Shown here: in pieces, positions 40,278 to 50,930 of the stretch
Position numbering within the stretch: position 1 is the first letter of the stretch
Layout of the letters: the number at the start of each line of letters is the position of its first letter
NCBI RefSeq assembly: GCF_000741775.1
Contig: NZ_JGZR01000007.1
Span: 1 to 64,000, forward strand
Reading direction: 5' to 3'
DNA: 64,000 bases
Source of the DNA: Bifidobacterium subtile
GTDB taxonomy: Bacteria > Actinomycetota > Actinomycetes > Actinomycetales > Bifidobacteriaceae
Notes under the pieces: generated by a model
Seen by the model: the letters and a program-made list of their open reading frames with translations, nothing else
Told to the model about the DNA's origin: nothing
Databases searched by the model: none
Made by a program: the position numbers and the translations under genes

Positions 40278-42635
40278 TCACAGCACCTTCGTGCTGGCGG
40301 TCTGCCGCTCGACCCAACGATTGAAGCGCACCAGCGGTTTGCGCAGCAGCAATCCGACAGGCAACATTGCGGCGGCATATATCAATACGATGCCGAGCTG
40401 TTGGAACAGGTCGTTCATGTAGATGCCCGCGACGGCGGCACGCACGGCTTCGATTGCGTGGAAGGCTGGCAGGAAAGGACTCAGATTCTGAATGAATCCG
40501 GGCACGACCTGCAACGGATATGCGCCGCCGGTGCCGGAGACCTGCATGACGAGCACGATGACGACTATCGCCTTGCCGATGTTGCCGAAGCTCACCAGCA
40601 GGGTGTAGATGAAGAACATGAACACGAGGGAGCTCGTCCAGCCGCAGAGCATGAACAGCCATGGGTGCGCGGCATGCACGCGCAGGAACAGCAAGGTTCC
40701 GGCGCAGGAGAAGGTGCTTTGCGCCAGCGCGATCAGCGCGAAAATGCCGAAATGGCCAAGGAAAAGCTGATGCGGCTTGAGCCGCTGCGCCTTCGCGTCG
40801 TCCGCTGCGGTGCCGGGGGCGGCGGCGTGCATGCCTCGGCTGGCGTGGCTCGAATGCCCGGCGTCATATGCTGCATTATTATTGCCTGATTTGCTATCTT
40901 CGCCGTCCTGTGCTTCGCCTCGTTTACCTCCGTTGCCGCTACGCGCAGCATCCAGCAAAGCCTGCTGCCGCTGGCGCGACACTCCGGTTTTCAACATCAT
41001 CACGGCAAGCAGCGCACCCACCCACAGCGGAATAATGGTGTAGAACGGCGTCATCGCGGTACCGAAATTCTCCACGGGGAACACGGCCTTGCGCTTCAGC
41101 TGCACCGGGGCGGCCAGCGCCGAAGCCAGCGTCGCGGGGTCCTGGCTGAGCAGCCGCCGCACGGCTTGCATGTCGCCGCTAGACAAGGCCGCGCTGAGCT
41201 TGCCACTGAATTCGGACAACGTCTTGCTCGTGCCGGTAAGCAGATCGGCCATCGAATCGAGCACCTTCTTGATGCTGTCCATGTCGGTATCGGCCGATGT
41301 GGCGGTGCTGTGCAGCGAGTCGACCGCGCCCTGCAACGCTCCGGAATTCGCGTCCAGCGTGGATGCCGCGTCGTTCAGGCTTGCGGCGATGCTGGCGATC
41401 TGCGGCTTGAGCGTGTCGTCCACATTGGCATTCAGGCTGTCGATGGTCGAAGAGGCTTGCGATGCCAACTGCTTGATTTGCTTACGCTGCTCGATGGCGT
41501 CAGCGCCTTTGGCATCCACATTGTTGGCTGCGTCATTCAGTGAATCGCGCAGCATAGTCAGTTGCTCGATGGTGGTTTGCAGGCCGCCTGCAACATGTGC
41601 AAGCTGGTCATGGGCCGGCGAGGATTCGGGCGTCGCATCGGCGAGCTGCTGCACGGCGCCGCGCAGTGCGCCGTACTGGTCGAGCTGCTGCTGCACGGCT
41701 GTGGCTTGCCGGCGCAGTCCGGCTGACACGTCGCTTGCGCTCGCCGGCGCGCTTGCAAAGGTCTTGTCGATGGAATCGTTGACCGCATTGAAGCTGGAGC
41801 CGCTGGCCGATAAGGCTCCGGATAGCGTTGCCGCGCTCGCCGACAGCGCCGAGCCAATATCACCGACCGAGTTTCGAGCCTTTTTGAGCTGACTGCCAGC
41901 CTTGGAGGCGCTGCTCGAGGTGGCGGCAAGCAATTGGTCGGAGCTGGTGAGCAGTGATCCCGAGGCATCGAGCATCGCGCGGTAGGCGTGCAGCATGGAG
42001 GCCGTGTCGTTCAGCTGATTGGCGAGATCGGTCACATTGCCGCTGAAATTCCCGAGCCGCTGCTGGGCCTGCGGCTCGTCAAGCTGCTTGATGACGGTTC
42101 TGGCGAGGCGCAGCGCCGTGCCGGTCAGCGTCGTTGAGAAGGTCGTATTGACTTCGGCCGCGATCTGGTCGGCGCCTTCCCCGGTGAGTTTCGGCGCGAC
42201 CGCGTTGAGCTTCTCGTTGGTGACATAGGTGAGTTTGGGATGCTTGGCGCCCGGCGAGAAGAAGGTCAGCATGGTGGCGCTGAAATCCTTCGGGATGATG
42301 ACCGCCGCGTAGTATTTGCCGGATTTCGTGCCGTTGATGGCCTCATCCTTGCTGGTGAATGCCCAGTCAAGCTCCGTGTTGGTCCGCAGCTCGCTCACGA
42401 CCTGGTCACCGACGTTCACGGTTATCGGCAGATTGTCGCTCGAATAGCCCGCGTCGGTGTTCGCGATGGCGACTTTGAGGCTTTTCGTGTTGCCGAAGGG
42501 ATCCCAGCTGGCCGCGATGTTAAACCAGGCGAACAGGCCCGGAATCATTACGAGCCCGACGGTGATCACGATGGTCACGACGGTGCTGAGCAGGTGGCGC
42601 ACGTCGTCGACGAACAACTTCCATATCATGGTCAT
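40278..42635 (-). CDS. YhgE/Pip-family membrane protein, 785 aa
   Basis: YhgE/Pip (phage infection protein) homologues are large surface-exposed membrane proteins related to type VII-secretion EsaA and to ABC-2 exporters. ATG 42635 overlaps the stop of the preceding gene. One helix at residues 15-38 (TVVTIVITVGLVMIPGLFAW) is followed by the family segment FNIAASWDPFGNTKSLKVAI and a long extracellular coiled-coil domain (about 180-500) rich in Ala, Ser, Asp and Gln. The C-terminus has four to five helices ending near RKPLVRFNRWVERQ. It is preceded by a Gly/Ala/His-rich linker (near residue 580-600). Substrate unknown; peptide or lipid export or cell-envelope functions are proposed for the family. 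Confidence 0.85.
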   Translation of the reverse strand: MTMIWKLFVDDVRHLLSTVVTIVITVGLVMIPGLFAWFNIAASWDPFGNTKSLKVAIANTDAGYSSDNLPITVNVGDQVVSELRTNTELDWAFTSKDEAINGTKSGKYYAAVIIPKDFSATMLTFFSPGAKHPKLTYVTNEKLNAVAPKLTGEGADQIAAEVNTTFSTTLTGTALRLARTVIKQLDEPQAQQRLGNFSGNVTDLANQLNDTASMLHAYRAMLDASGSLLTSSDQLLAATSSSASKAGSQLKKARNSVGDIGSALSASAATLSGALSASGSSFNAVNDSIDKTFASAPASASDVSAGLRRQATAVQQQLDQYGALRGAVQQLADATPESSPAHDQLAHVAGGLQTTIEQLTMLRDSLNDAANNVDAKGADAIEQRKQIKQLASQASSTIDSLNANVDDTLKPQIASIAASLNDAASTLDANSGALQGAVDSLHSTATSADTDMDSIKKVLDSMADLLTGTSKTLSEFSGKLSAALSSGDMQAVRRLLSQDPATLASALAAPVQLKRKAVFPVENFGTAMTPFYTIIPLWVGALLAVMMLKTGVSRQRQQALLDAARSGNGGKRGEAQDGEDSKSGNNNAAYDAGHSSHASRGMHAAAPGTAADDAKAQRLKPHQLFLGHFGIFALIALAQSTFSCAGTLLFLRVHAAHPWLFMLCGWTSSLVFMFFIYTLLVSFGNIGKAIVVIVLVMQVSGTGGAYPLQVVPGFIQNLSPFLPAFHAIEAVRAAVAGIYMNDLFQQLGIVLIYAAAMLPVGLLLRKPLVRFNRWVERQTASTKVL

Positions 42636-45600
42636 GCCGTGTGCCCCCTTTCGTCGTAGGTCGGGTTGTGGTGTGGGTCGTGGATCGGGTCGAAATGTGG
42701 GCTGGTGGTGTCGGCTGGGTTGACTTTGCTTGGGCTATTGGCGCCGTGGCTGTCAGAATTTTCGGCTTCATCACTGCCGGCAGTGTCGGTGTCGCGCTTG
42801 GCGTTGTGACGGTTATCGCGCGGTGCGGCATCGTGCAGCGCGGGCAGTTGCTGGGTTTGCTCGATGTCGCTGCTGCTGCCGCTGTTTCCGCCGCTGTCAG
42901 CCGCGCCGATTCCATTCGCTTCGCCCGAAATGAGCATTGCAGCCGTGGCGATATCGCCGACAAGACCAGCGCTGTTGTCAGCAGTATCGGCAAAGTCGCT
43001 TGTGTCGCCGCTGCCGCTGCTGCCAATGCCGCTGCCAACATCATCGTGGCCCGTATCGGTATGTCCACTGCGATGTGCGTCTGTGCCAGCACTTGCATCC
43101 GTGCCACCACCCCGCGCATGCGTCCCGTAATGCCACCTCGACGCAGCGTATTCGCGCACGATGCCCCGCACGCGCTCGTTGCTGAGCGTGCCCAGCCGCA
43201 GCTGGCGTTCGAGGCTGTCGCGCATGAGTTCGATGGCCATCAGGAATTGCACGATGAGTAGCAAATAAATCAGCCAAGCGGCCAGCGCGACGAGTTTCGT
43301 GCCGGTGGTCAGCGAGAAGGTCACAGCCAGCACCAAAGGAACCACTAGCCCGGCGACCAATGCGCCGTGGCGAAGCCGAGGATAGAGCTCGGCGAACCGG
43401 GCGGCCTTGCGCTCGATCATCGCGCGGTACTCGGCCTTGTCGGCCAGCACGCCGATGGCCTGCGAAAGCCGGTATTCGCGGCCGTGAGACATCACCGGCT
43501 CGCTCACGATCATGTCGCTTTGCGCGATTTCCTTCGCCGCAAGCCGGTTGAGCGTGATCAGATGCGGGCGAGCCACCAAGCCGAGCAGGAAGGCCGCGAC
43601 GGCGAACAGCAGCAGACGGAAGATATCGGCCGCCCAATGCCCGTCGTAGAAGCCGCCGATCGTCTCGCGCTGCGCGTTGACGGCGTGCGTGAAGGGGAGG
43701 AATGGGCTCATGGCCCGGAAGAATCCGGGCAGCAGTTCGATCGGGTACATGCCCGAGGAACCGGGTATCTGCACCATCACGAGCACGATCCACAGCACTT
43801 TGCCGATATGCATGAACGAGACCGACAGCGCGTATGCGATGCTTATGTACACCAGCGAGGTGATAAGGCTCGTGACGACGAAGGCGAAGGGGTTCACGCT
43901 CTGCACGCCGATGATGAGATTGCCGATTGCCGTCACCAGCCCTTGCATCGCGGCGACCAGCGCCAGCAGCATCCAGCGGCCCCAGTAGCGCTGATTCAGC
44001 GTCGGCCTGCGTTCGCCGAGACCTTCGTCGTCGACTTCGAGCTTGATAAGCAGCACGAGCATGAACGCCCCGACCCACAGCGACAGGCTTGTGAACAGCG
44101 GGGCCATGCCTGAACCGTAGGAGTTGACCGGGTAGACGATCTGCGTGTCGAGCAGGGTGGGGGAGAGCATGAACGAGGCGATGGCGCCGGCGTCGAGCCG
44201 GCCGTTGGAGTCGAGCGCGTTCGTGCCGTTCGCGCCGCCGAGTCCGGCATCATTGAGTACGTCGGCGAGCAGATTCGAGCTGTCGAGGGTTCCGAGGTCG
44301 ACAATCAGCGTATCGAGCCGCGTCGAAAGGCCGCCCAGCCCGGCGTCCGTATCTGCCAGCGAGGAGTCGGCGGTGGAGATCGCCTGATCGAGCTGATTGA
44401 GCACCACATTCGCCTGCGCGATCAGTGCGCCTTGGGTGCTTAAGCCCGTTCCCAAATCGTTGGCGGAGCCGGCCAGCGAGGTCAGCGAATTGTTTAGATT
44501 CGGCAGCGTGCCGGATACCAAACTGCTGCGCGCCTTGCCGAAATCGTTCAACATGGTCTGCGTGGCGGCATCCAGGCTTTTCGAGGCGTCGGCGGTGTTT
44601 GTGACGGTATTGCCGGTGTCCGTATTGAGCTGCGATAGGCCTTTGATGGAATTGCTCAGCGCCGTGTTCTGCTCCTGCAATTTGGCGATGATATCGTCCG
44701 CGCCCTGCACGCCCGAGTCGTTCTGCAGCTGCTTGAGATCGGCGATGAGCTGCGCATTGCTCTTGTTCAGAGTCGTGGCGGTGTCAAGCGCCGAAGCGAC
44801 CTTGCCGTTCGCCTGGGTGAGCTGCGCGGCAAGCGAGGAAACCGTGAGACTGGTCTGCCCGCTGGCCTGCGCGAGTAGCGACGAACTCTGATCGAGACCT
44901 GTGGACGATGAGGCGAGCAATCCGCCGACATTGTTTTGCGTTTCGCCGATGAGTTTCGACGCGTTCTGCAGGCTGGTTCCGGCCTGTTTGCCCGCCGAGT
45001 CGGCCGATTGCAGTGCCGCGCGTGCGTTCTGGGTCTGCTGCGGGGCTGCGGCGAGCGTGGCGCGCAGATGAGCGATGACGGCTCTGATGTCGGTTATGTC
45101 CTGTTTGGCGGTGCGCAGGTCGCGCAGCGTCTGGTTCGTCGTGCTGTCGGTCTGCGCGTTGATGGCGCTGGCCGCATTGTTCGTCGCCGAGGATATGGCC
45201 TTGCTGACCGCTGACACGAAGGCGTCGTTGACTTGCCGGTCGACGGTGTTCGCGCCGGTGTCGGTGATTTTCGTCGCGATGCCGTTCTTTTTCTCGTTGA
45301 CGTAGTATTCGAGCGTTGGGCGCGTTGATGCCGCACGTGATTTTGTTTTCGACGGTGAGTCTGTTTTCGCCTGCGATCCCGGCTTTGCGGCGGATGCTGT
45401 GGCTGACTCCGTGGCTGCACCTGTCGTGATGTCGCTGATCTGCCTGCTGAAATCCTTCGGGATGATGATCGCCGCGTAGCTGTCGCCCGAATAAACCTGG
45501 CGCATGGCCTCAGGCTGGCTCACGAAGCGCCATCCGAGCGTGTTGTCGGTTTTGAGCTGGCTGACGATCTGATCGCCAAGCTCGATGCGCCCCATCACAT

Positions 45601-45799
45601 CGTTGTCCGCGCCCTGATCCTCGTTCGCCACCGCTACATGGATGCCGTGCGTGTTGCCGTACGGATTCCAGAACCCGATGATGTTGAACCAGGCATACAG
45701 CGGCGGCAGAAATACGAGTCCGAATAGAATCACCCACGCCGCTGGCACGCGCAGCAGCCGCATGAGGTCACGGCGGAAAATGGCGAAGGCATTGCTCAT
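42632..45799 (-). CDS. YhgE/Pip-family membrane protein, 1055 aa, extended C-terminus
   Basis: This is the first gene of the operon. The N-terminal helix (about 20-40, WVILFGLVFLPPLYAWFNII) leads into GFWNPYGNTHGIHVAVANED, the YhgE signature. Residues 150-600 form the exposed coiled-coil region with repeated Ala/Gln/Ser/Thr heptads (DITDIRAVIAHLRATLA, SVLLAQASGQTSLTVS-like). A five-helix membrane domain follows (about 600-800). Unlike its partner it then carries two more helices (AGLVVPLVLAVTFSLTTG and LVALAAWLIYLLLIVQFL) and a low-complexity Gly/Ser/Asp tail of about 150 residues with GTDASAGTDAHRSGHTDTG. The tail should be cytosolic and disordered. At 1055 residues it is well above the usual 700-900. 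Confidence 0.85.
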   Translation of the reverse strand: MSNAFAIFRRDLMRLLRVPAAWVILFGLVFLPPLYAWFNIIGFWNPYGNTHGIHVAVANEDQGADNDVMGRIELGDQIVSQLKTDNTLGWRFVSQPEAMRQVYSGDSYAAIIIPKDFSRQISDITTGAATESATASAAKPGSQAKTDSPSKTKSRAASTRPTLEYYVNEKKNGIATKITDTGANTVDRQVNDAFVSAVSKAISSATNNAASAINAQTDSTTNQTLRDLRTAKQDITDIRAVIAHLRATLAAAPQQTQNARAALQSADSAGKQAGTSLQNASKLIGETQNNVGGLLASSSTGLDQSSSLLAQASGQTSLTVSSLAAQLTQANGKVASALDTATTLNKSNAQLIADLKQLQNDSGVQGADDIIAKLQEQNTALSNSIKGLSQLNTDTGNTVTNTADASKSLDAATQTMLNDFGKARSSLVSGTLPNLNNSLTSLAGSANDLGTGLSTQGALIAQANVVLNQLDQAISTADSSLADTDAGLGGLSTRLDTLIVDLGTLDSSNLLADVLNDAGLGGANGTNALDSNGRLDAGAIASFMLSPTLLDTQIVYPVNSYGSGMAPLFTSLSLWVGAFMLVLLIKLEVDDEGLGERRPTLNQRYWGRWMLLALVAAMQGLVTAIGNLIIGVQSVNPFAFVVTSLITSLVYISIAYALSVSFMHIGKVLWIVLVMVQIPGSSGMYPIELLPGFFRAMSPFLPFTHAVNAQRETIGGFYDGHWAADIFRLLLFAVAAFLLGLVARPHLITLNRLAAKEIAQSDMIVSEPVMSHGREYRLSQAIGVLADKAEYRAMIERKAARFAELYPRLRHGALVAGLVVPLVLAVTFSLTTGTKLVALAAWLIYLLLIVQFLMAIELMRDSLERQLRLGTLSNERVRGIVREYAASRWHYGTHARGGGTDASAGTDAHRSGHTDTGHDDVGSGIGSSGSGDTSDFADTADNSAGLVGDIATAAMLISGEANGIGAADSGGNSGSSSDIEQTQQLPALHDAAPRDNRHNAKRDTDTAGSDEAENSDSHGANSPSKVNPADTTSPHFDPIHDPHHNPTYDERGHTA

Positions 45800-45987
45800 G
45801 CTGGGTGCGTGGTCCTTTCGTAGGGAGCTGGGGGGTGTTAGGGGCGGTTGCGCGGGTCGCGCACGCCGTGTTGCGTGGTTGTGGCGCGGTGGCTGGTCAC
45901 GTGATTTGGTTATAAGGTCGGTCTGGTCAGCCGCGGCTGTTGCCGATTCGGCTGGCTGACTGTGTCATTCTATAACGATACGGATAA

Positions 45988-45999
45988 CGTAGCGCTACG
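45988..45999. promoter_or_regulatory. 12-base palindrome upstream of pip operon
   Basis: CGTAGCGCTACG is a perfect palindrome 190 bases before the pip start. TATAAC (about 45970) lies next to it. It is a candidate site for the TetR protein at 39312; it differs from the 28536/39080 operator. Confidence 0.45.
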
Positions 46000-46107
46000 A
46001 ATCTAGTAGCGTAATGGAACTTTTCGACAAATTACGACAAAGATGACGCTGTCGGCTCAATAAGAGGCTGGTGCAATGGCCGAAGTCGTGAATCGTTCGG
46101 CTGCGGC

Positions 46108-46322
46108 GCATGTATCTCGCTTATGTGTGGCGCTATTGGGGTGCTGCCCAGGTCTATCTGCGTTGTGTGAGGCGCTATTTTCTGGAGCGTCGAGTATCGG
46201 ACGGTGCGGAACCGCCGTTTTCGGCCAGCGATACTTAGGATGCCACAGGATTAGCGCCTCACATAACGCAGATAGACCTCCGTAAGGTCAAGTTAACGCC
46301 TCACATAACGAAGATAGGCTCA
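46108..46322. repeat. Palindromic intergenic element, family A copy 3
   Basis: Inner arms AGGTCTATCTGCGTTGTGTG (46150-46169) and ACATAACGCAGATAGACCT (46261-46279) continue to 25 bases with one mismatch. Outer units are at about 46112 and 46294-46320. The inner arms are identical in sequence to those of the element at 14930. A central hairpin with ACCGCC and GGCC lies between. Confidence 0.7.
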
Positions 46323-46438
46323 TGTGAGAGGAGTCGCGCCCTGCAAGAACGATTCGTGTGGATGGTAGCGCGGCCGTGTTCGCTGAGGGCCTGAGCGATT
46401 GCTGGGCGGCGCATGCCGGTATATCCTAGGTCTGTAAA

Positions 46439-46457
46439 TATACCCCCATAGGGTATA
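46439..46457 (+). promoter_or_regulatory. CsoR-type copper operator
   Basis: TATACCCCCATAGGGTATA is a seven-base-arm palindrome with the TACCC...GGGTA core known for CsoR and related copper-sensing repressors. It lies 170 bases before the copper ATPase. No csoR gene is visible in the window. Confidence 0.75.
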
Positions 46458-46627
46458 CTAAGGGATATGGAAGCGCAAAGTATAAAGCGCTGAAACTGTT
46501 CGCTTGGCATATGCGAGCTTATGAACACGGAACTGTGAACGTGAATATGTGGCAGACGCTCACACGGCAGGATGCTTATGCGATGGTGTGTTTGCGTGCT
46601 TGCGCGACGGAAGATAGAGGAGGAACG

Positions 46628-49600
46628 ATGACACCGATAATGGGAATAATTGCGGTGGTGGCTGTGGCAGCGCTGCTCACCGTGGCGATTGTGTGGCTGT
46701 TGTTGCTGCCACGCAAGGATGCGCCGGCGACGCAGGCGGGTGTGGGCGACGGCGGCGTGCAGCAGATCGATGTGGTGGTCAAGGGCGGGTATTCACCTTC
46801 GACGATCGCCGTGCGTGCAGGTACTCCGGTGCGGCTGATGTTCGACCGGCGCGAAAGCGGCGAATGCTCCTCGCATGTGGTCTTCTCGGATTTCGGCATC
46901 GACAGGACGCTACCGGCCTTCGAAACGACGCCGGTCGAATTCACGCCCGAGCATCCGGGCGAGTACGAGTTCGCCTGCGGCATGAACATGCTGCACGGCA
47001 AGCTCATCGTGCGCGATGCTGACGAGACCGATGACGATGAGCGTACAGAGGAGGTTCGTGGAAGTCATAATGGCCGGATCCAGGATGGCCGCGAATCGCA
47101 AAGCGATCAGCATGTGGATATGACTATGGACATGCACGACATGCATATGGGGCACGATGATCAGCATATGGGTCATACGGCTATGGACCATGTTCATCAT
47201 GGCGAACATGAATGTGCCTGTCATATGTCTGAGGCTGGTAACGCCTCTGTCGATTCCGAATCTGACGAGCATTCCGACGGCGATTGCCATGATAATGATG
47301 ATAATGGCAAAGCTCGGGGAGTCGTTGAAGCGCGCGGCGACCAGCATATGGATATGAGCCACGTCCATCATGGTGAGGACGAATGCGCGTGCTGTGTCTC
47401 CAAGGCTGGGGACGCCTCTGCATCCGCCGATTCTGGCGGCCATGCAGATGCTGTCTCGCATACTCGAACTGAAGCTTCAAATATGCGTTCCGGCAGCGGA
47501 TCAGATGCTGTGGTCGGTGCGTCCGATTCGTCTGATTCAGATCGTATATCCGATACGTCCAGTGCATCCGACTCTAAATCGGCTTCCTCGCCCGACGAGC
47601 AGGATCGCTCCGACGCCGCGCGTCGCACGGAGATTCGTGATTTATGGCGCAGGCTGATCGTCGCCGTCGTGCTGACGCTGCCGGTGTTCGTCGCCACGAT
47701 GTTCATGGTGTTCCACATGAGTCCGTGGATTCAGCTCGTGCTCATCACCCCGGTGATGTTCTACTCAGGCTGGCCGATTCACCGCACCGGCTGGACTTCG
47801 CTGCTCCACCGCTCGCCCGAAATGAACTCATTGGTGGCGCTCGGCACCGCGGCCTCCTACCTGTTCAGCGTGGTCGTGACCGTTGCGCCGCATCTGTTGC
47901 CAGTAGGTTCGCGCGAGCCGTACTTCGAGGCGGTCGGCACGATTATCGCGCTGATGCTCGTCGGGCAGCTGCTTGAGGCCAAGGCTCGGCTGGGCACGGG
48001 CGAGGCGATTCGAGGACTGATCGGGCTCAAGCCTAAGACCGCGCGGATTGTTGATCGGAATGTGCTCGAGGCGGCGCAATCTGGGCAATCGATGCAATCC
48101 ATGCAGCCAGCGGAATCCGAAGAGCACTCCGATATTGCTAACTCGGGCAACGCGCAGCACAACGACCACAGCATTCATGCAGATTATGCCGGGTATGCCG
48201 CCGCCGGTGAGGAATCGCCTTCGCTGCCCAAGTCCGTCATCGAATCGACGCAAACGCAAGACATCTCTGTCGATGACGTGCGCGTGGGCGATATCGTCGT
48301 CATCCGGCCGGGAGAGAAGCTGCCGGTCGACGGCATCGTAGTCGCAGGGGAGTCCGCCATCGACGAATCGATGGTGACCGGTGAGCCGCTGCCCGTGCGC
48401 AAAACGGTTGGCGATGCCGTGACCGGCGCGACGGTCAACGGCTCGGGAAGCCTGCGATTCCGAGCAACTAAGGTTGGTGCCGACACGATGCTCTCGCAGA
48501 TCATCGAACTGGTGCGCCGCGCGCAGACCTCCAAGGCGCCGATCCAGCGCATGGCCGACCGCATCGCGAGATACTTCGTGCCAGCGGTCTTCCTCATCGC
48601 CATCTGGACCTTCGTGGCCTGGTGGGCGTTCGGCCCGGCTCCGCAAGGGGTCCATGCCCTGGTCGCCGCGGTCTCGGTGCTGGTTATCGCCTGCCCCTGC
48701 GCACTCGGCATCGCCACGCCGCTTTCGGTGACCATCGGCACTGGCAAGGCTGCGCAGAACGGCGTCCTGATCCGTTCGGCGCAGGCGCTCGAAACCATGC
48801 ACAAAGTCGACACGATCATCCTCGACAAGACTGGAACCATCACCGCTGGCCAGCCGAGCCTGACCGATATCGAAGTTATTGCAGGGCGGGGCGAAGAAGA
48901 CGCCAACGAGCTTTCCGAATCCGAAACGAGTCAGGTTGCCGCCGCTGCCGCAGCAGGGTCTTCTGCGTCGGGTGCTTCGCATCCCGTAGCCAATGCCACG
49001 TCCATGCCCGAACATTCCGGTGACGACACTGCGGAAAACATCGACGATGCTTTGCGCAACCGGCTCCTCGCCTTGGCCGCCAGCGCCGAGCAATCGTCGG
49101 AGCATCCGCTCGCCCAGGCCATCGTGCACGGCGCTCGCGATCGTCAGCTGACATTGCTGCACGCCGAATCCTTCTCATCGGATGCGGGCGGCGGCGTTTC
49201 GGCGCGCATTGACGATCACGAGATCATGGTCGGGAACGCCGACTATCTGCGGCATGCAAATGTCGATAATGTAGCCGCAGCCGAGCAAGCTGCCACTCGT
49301 TTTGCCGCAGAAGGCGCGACGCCGGTGCTGCTCGCAGTCGATGGCCGACTCGCTGCGGTGTTGGCCGTCGCCGACGCGATCAAGCCAGGTTCGGCTGGGG
49401 CCATAGCGGCGCTGCAGCAGCGCGGACTCGACGTGGTGATGGTGACCGGCGACAACGAGATCACCGCGCAGGCCGTCGCCCGTCAGGTCGGCATCGAGCA
49501 GGTCGAGGCGGGCGTGAAGCCCCAGGATAAAGGCAGCGTCGTGACCCGTCTTAAGGCGCAAGGCCACAAGGTCGCGATGGTCGGCGACGGTATCAACGAC

Positions 49601-50779
49601 GCGCCTGCGCTTGCCGCAGCGGACGTGGGCATTGCCATCGGCACCGGAACTGATATCGCCATCGAATCCTCGGATATCACGCTGATTTCCGGCGAACTGG
49701 GCGGACTCGTGACTGCCTACGACCTGTCGAAGGCCACGATGCGCAACATCGTGGAGAATCTCTGGTTCGCCTTCGGCTACAACGGTTTGGGCATCCCGGT
49801 CGCCGCCGGCGTGCTGTATCCGTTCACGGGGCTGCTGCTCAACCCGATGATCGCCGGGGCCGCCATGGCTTTCTCCTCTCTCTCGGTCGTCATCAACGCC
49901 AACCGGCTGCGTGGCTTCCGCCCGGCCAGAATTGGGCAGCAGCGTGCGGCTTCGGACTCTGATTCGGGTTCGGGCGTAGCTTCGGGCGAACAACCGGAGC
50001 ACTATTCCGCTGCTGGCACGAATTCCCGTGAGGTGCGGCAGCATGAAATGCAGCACCATCACGAGATGCATCATCACGATGCGCCGGGAATCGCTACAAT
50101 AACCAATGCGGCAAACGAATCAGCCCCCGTTTCAGCCGGTACGCCAGCCGGCGAAGCGACTGATCGCGCCGAGAAAGAAGCAAACGACATGTCCATATTC
50201 CACAGGCATGAGCACCACGACCATGCCGATACTGCCGCAGCCCAAGGCCAAGCTGTTGCCGTTGAACAGCACGAGTGCCATTGTCAACATATGGAGGCCG
50301 ACTCGGATGACGGACATGCTGCACATCATATGAAACATATGGATATGGACCATATGCATCACGACGCCGCCTGCTGCCACGCCGACTTATCCGACTTATC
50401 CGGTTCAACCGACTCGTCTGGCTCGCTCGCTGCGGGCCATCGCCACGGCACCATGACCATGAATAGCAAGCATTGCGCATGCTGCGGCCCGGATGATGCC
50501 GATTCGGCACCTGCAGCTCAGAAATCCCAGCTGTCGCCGACGCTGGAACAGTCCCAACCGGCCCAATCGACTGAATCGTCCGAAAACCTGCCGTCCGTTG
50601 GCTCCAAGCCCCAAACTGAGGCGCCTGCAAAGGTCACCGACCCGGTCTGCGGCATGACCATCGACCCTGCCGACGCCTCCGACACGCGCGACTACAACGG
50701 CACGACCTACTACTTCTGCAACCCAGGCTGCGCCGCGAGCTTCGATAAGGATCCGGCCAGCTTCGCCAGTGCCAGCTGA
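46628..50779 (+). CDS. Copper-exporting P1B ATPase with cupredoxin, Met/His-rich and YHS segments
   Basis: It pumps copper out of the cytosol using ATP. ATG 46628 follows GGAGGAACG; the ORF from 46511 crosses the promoter. In order along 1383 residues: an N-terminal helix (about 8-27); a cupredoxin-like domain ending [12 protein letters not shown] (about 115-125); a Met/His-rich linker with [17 protein letters not shown] and two ECAC motifs; membrane helices; the actuator loop with [10 protein letters not shown]; the CPC metal site (about 687); the phosphorylation site DKTGT (about 732); GDGINDAP (about 985); a second His/Met-rich tail (1140-1290); and a YHS metal-binding domain ([15 protein letters not shown]). 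No classical heavy-metal-associated CxxC domain is seen. Two acidic low-complexity insertions lie near 480-540 and 755-805. Confidence 0.92.
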   Translation: MTPIMGIIAVVAVAALLTVAIVWLLLLPRKDAPATQAGVGDGGVQQIDVVVKGGYSPSTIAVRAGTPVRLMFDRRESGECSSHVVFSDFGIDRTLPAFETTPVEFTPEHPGEYEFACGMNMLHGKLIVRDADETDDDERTEEVRGSHNGRIQDGRESQSDQHVDMTMDMHDMHMGHDDQHMGHTAMDHVHHGEHECACHMSEAGNASVDSESDEHSDGDCHDNDDNGKARGVVEARGDQHMDMSHVHHGEDECACCVSKAGDASASADSGGHADAVSHTRTEASNMRSGSGSDAVVGASDSSDSDRISDTSSASDSKSASSPDEQDRSDAARRTEIRDLWRRLIVAVVLTLPVFVATMFMVFHMSPWIQLVLITPVMFYSGWPIHRTGWTSLLHRSPEMNSLVALGTAASYLFSVVVTVAPHLLPVGSREPYFEAVGTIIALMLVGQLLEAKARLGTGEAIRGLIGLKPKTARIVDRNVLEAAQSGQSMQSMQPAESEEHSDIANSGNAQHNDHSIHADYAGYAAAGEESPSLPKSVIESTQTQDISVDDVRVGDIVVIRPGEKLPVDGIVVAGESAIDESMVTGEPLPVRKTVGDAVTGATVNGSGSLRFRATKVGADTMLSQIIELVRRAQTSKAPIQRMADRIARYFVPAVFLIAIWTFVAWWAFGPAPQGVHALVAAVSVLVIACPCALGIATPLSVTIGTGKAAQNGVLIRSAQALETMHKVDTIILDKTGTITAGQPSLTDIEVIAGRGEEDANELSESETSQVAAAAAAGSSASGASHPVANATSMPEHSGDDTAENIDDALRNRLLALAASAEQSSEHPLAQAIVHGARDRQLTLLHAESFSSDAGGGVSARIDDHEIMVGNADYLRHANVDNVAAAEQAATRFAAEGATPVLLAVDGRLAAVLAVADAIKPGSAGAIAALQQRGLDVVMVTGDNEITAQAVARQVGIEQVEAGVKPQDKGSVVTRLKAQGHKVAMVGDGINDAPALAAADVGIAIGTGTDIAIESSDITLISGELGGLVTAYDLSKATMRNIVENLWFAFGYNGLGIPVAAGVLYPFTGLLLNPMIAGAAMAFSSLSVVINANRLRGFRPARIGQQRAASDSDSGSGVASGEQPEHYSAAGTNSREVRQHEMQHHHEMHHHDAPGIATITNAANESAPVSAGTPAGEATDRAEKEANDMSIFHRHEHHDHADTAAAQGQAVAVEQHECHCQHMEADSDDGHAAHHMKHMDMDHMHHDAACCHADLSDLSGSTDSSGSLAAGHRHGTMTMNSKHCACCGPDDADSAPAAQKSQLSPTLEQSQPAQSTESSENLPSVGSKPQTEAPAKVTDPVCGMTIDPADASDTRDYNGTTYYFCNPGCAASFDKDPASFASAS

Positions 50780-50930
50780 AGACAGATAGCTGCATATGAA
50801 GCGCGAGATTGGCACCATAATGCCGATTCCGCGCTTTTCATATCTCAGACGGTACTATTGGCATAAGTTGAGTGGCATGAGTTGAGTGGTACAAAGCAGT
50901 CCAGATTCGTATCGGAGGTAGGCAAAGCGT

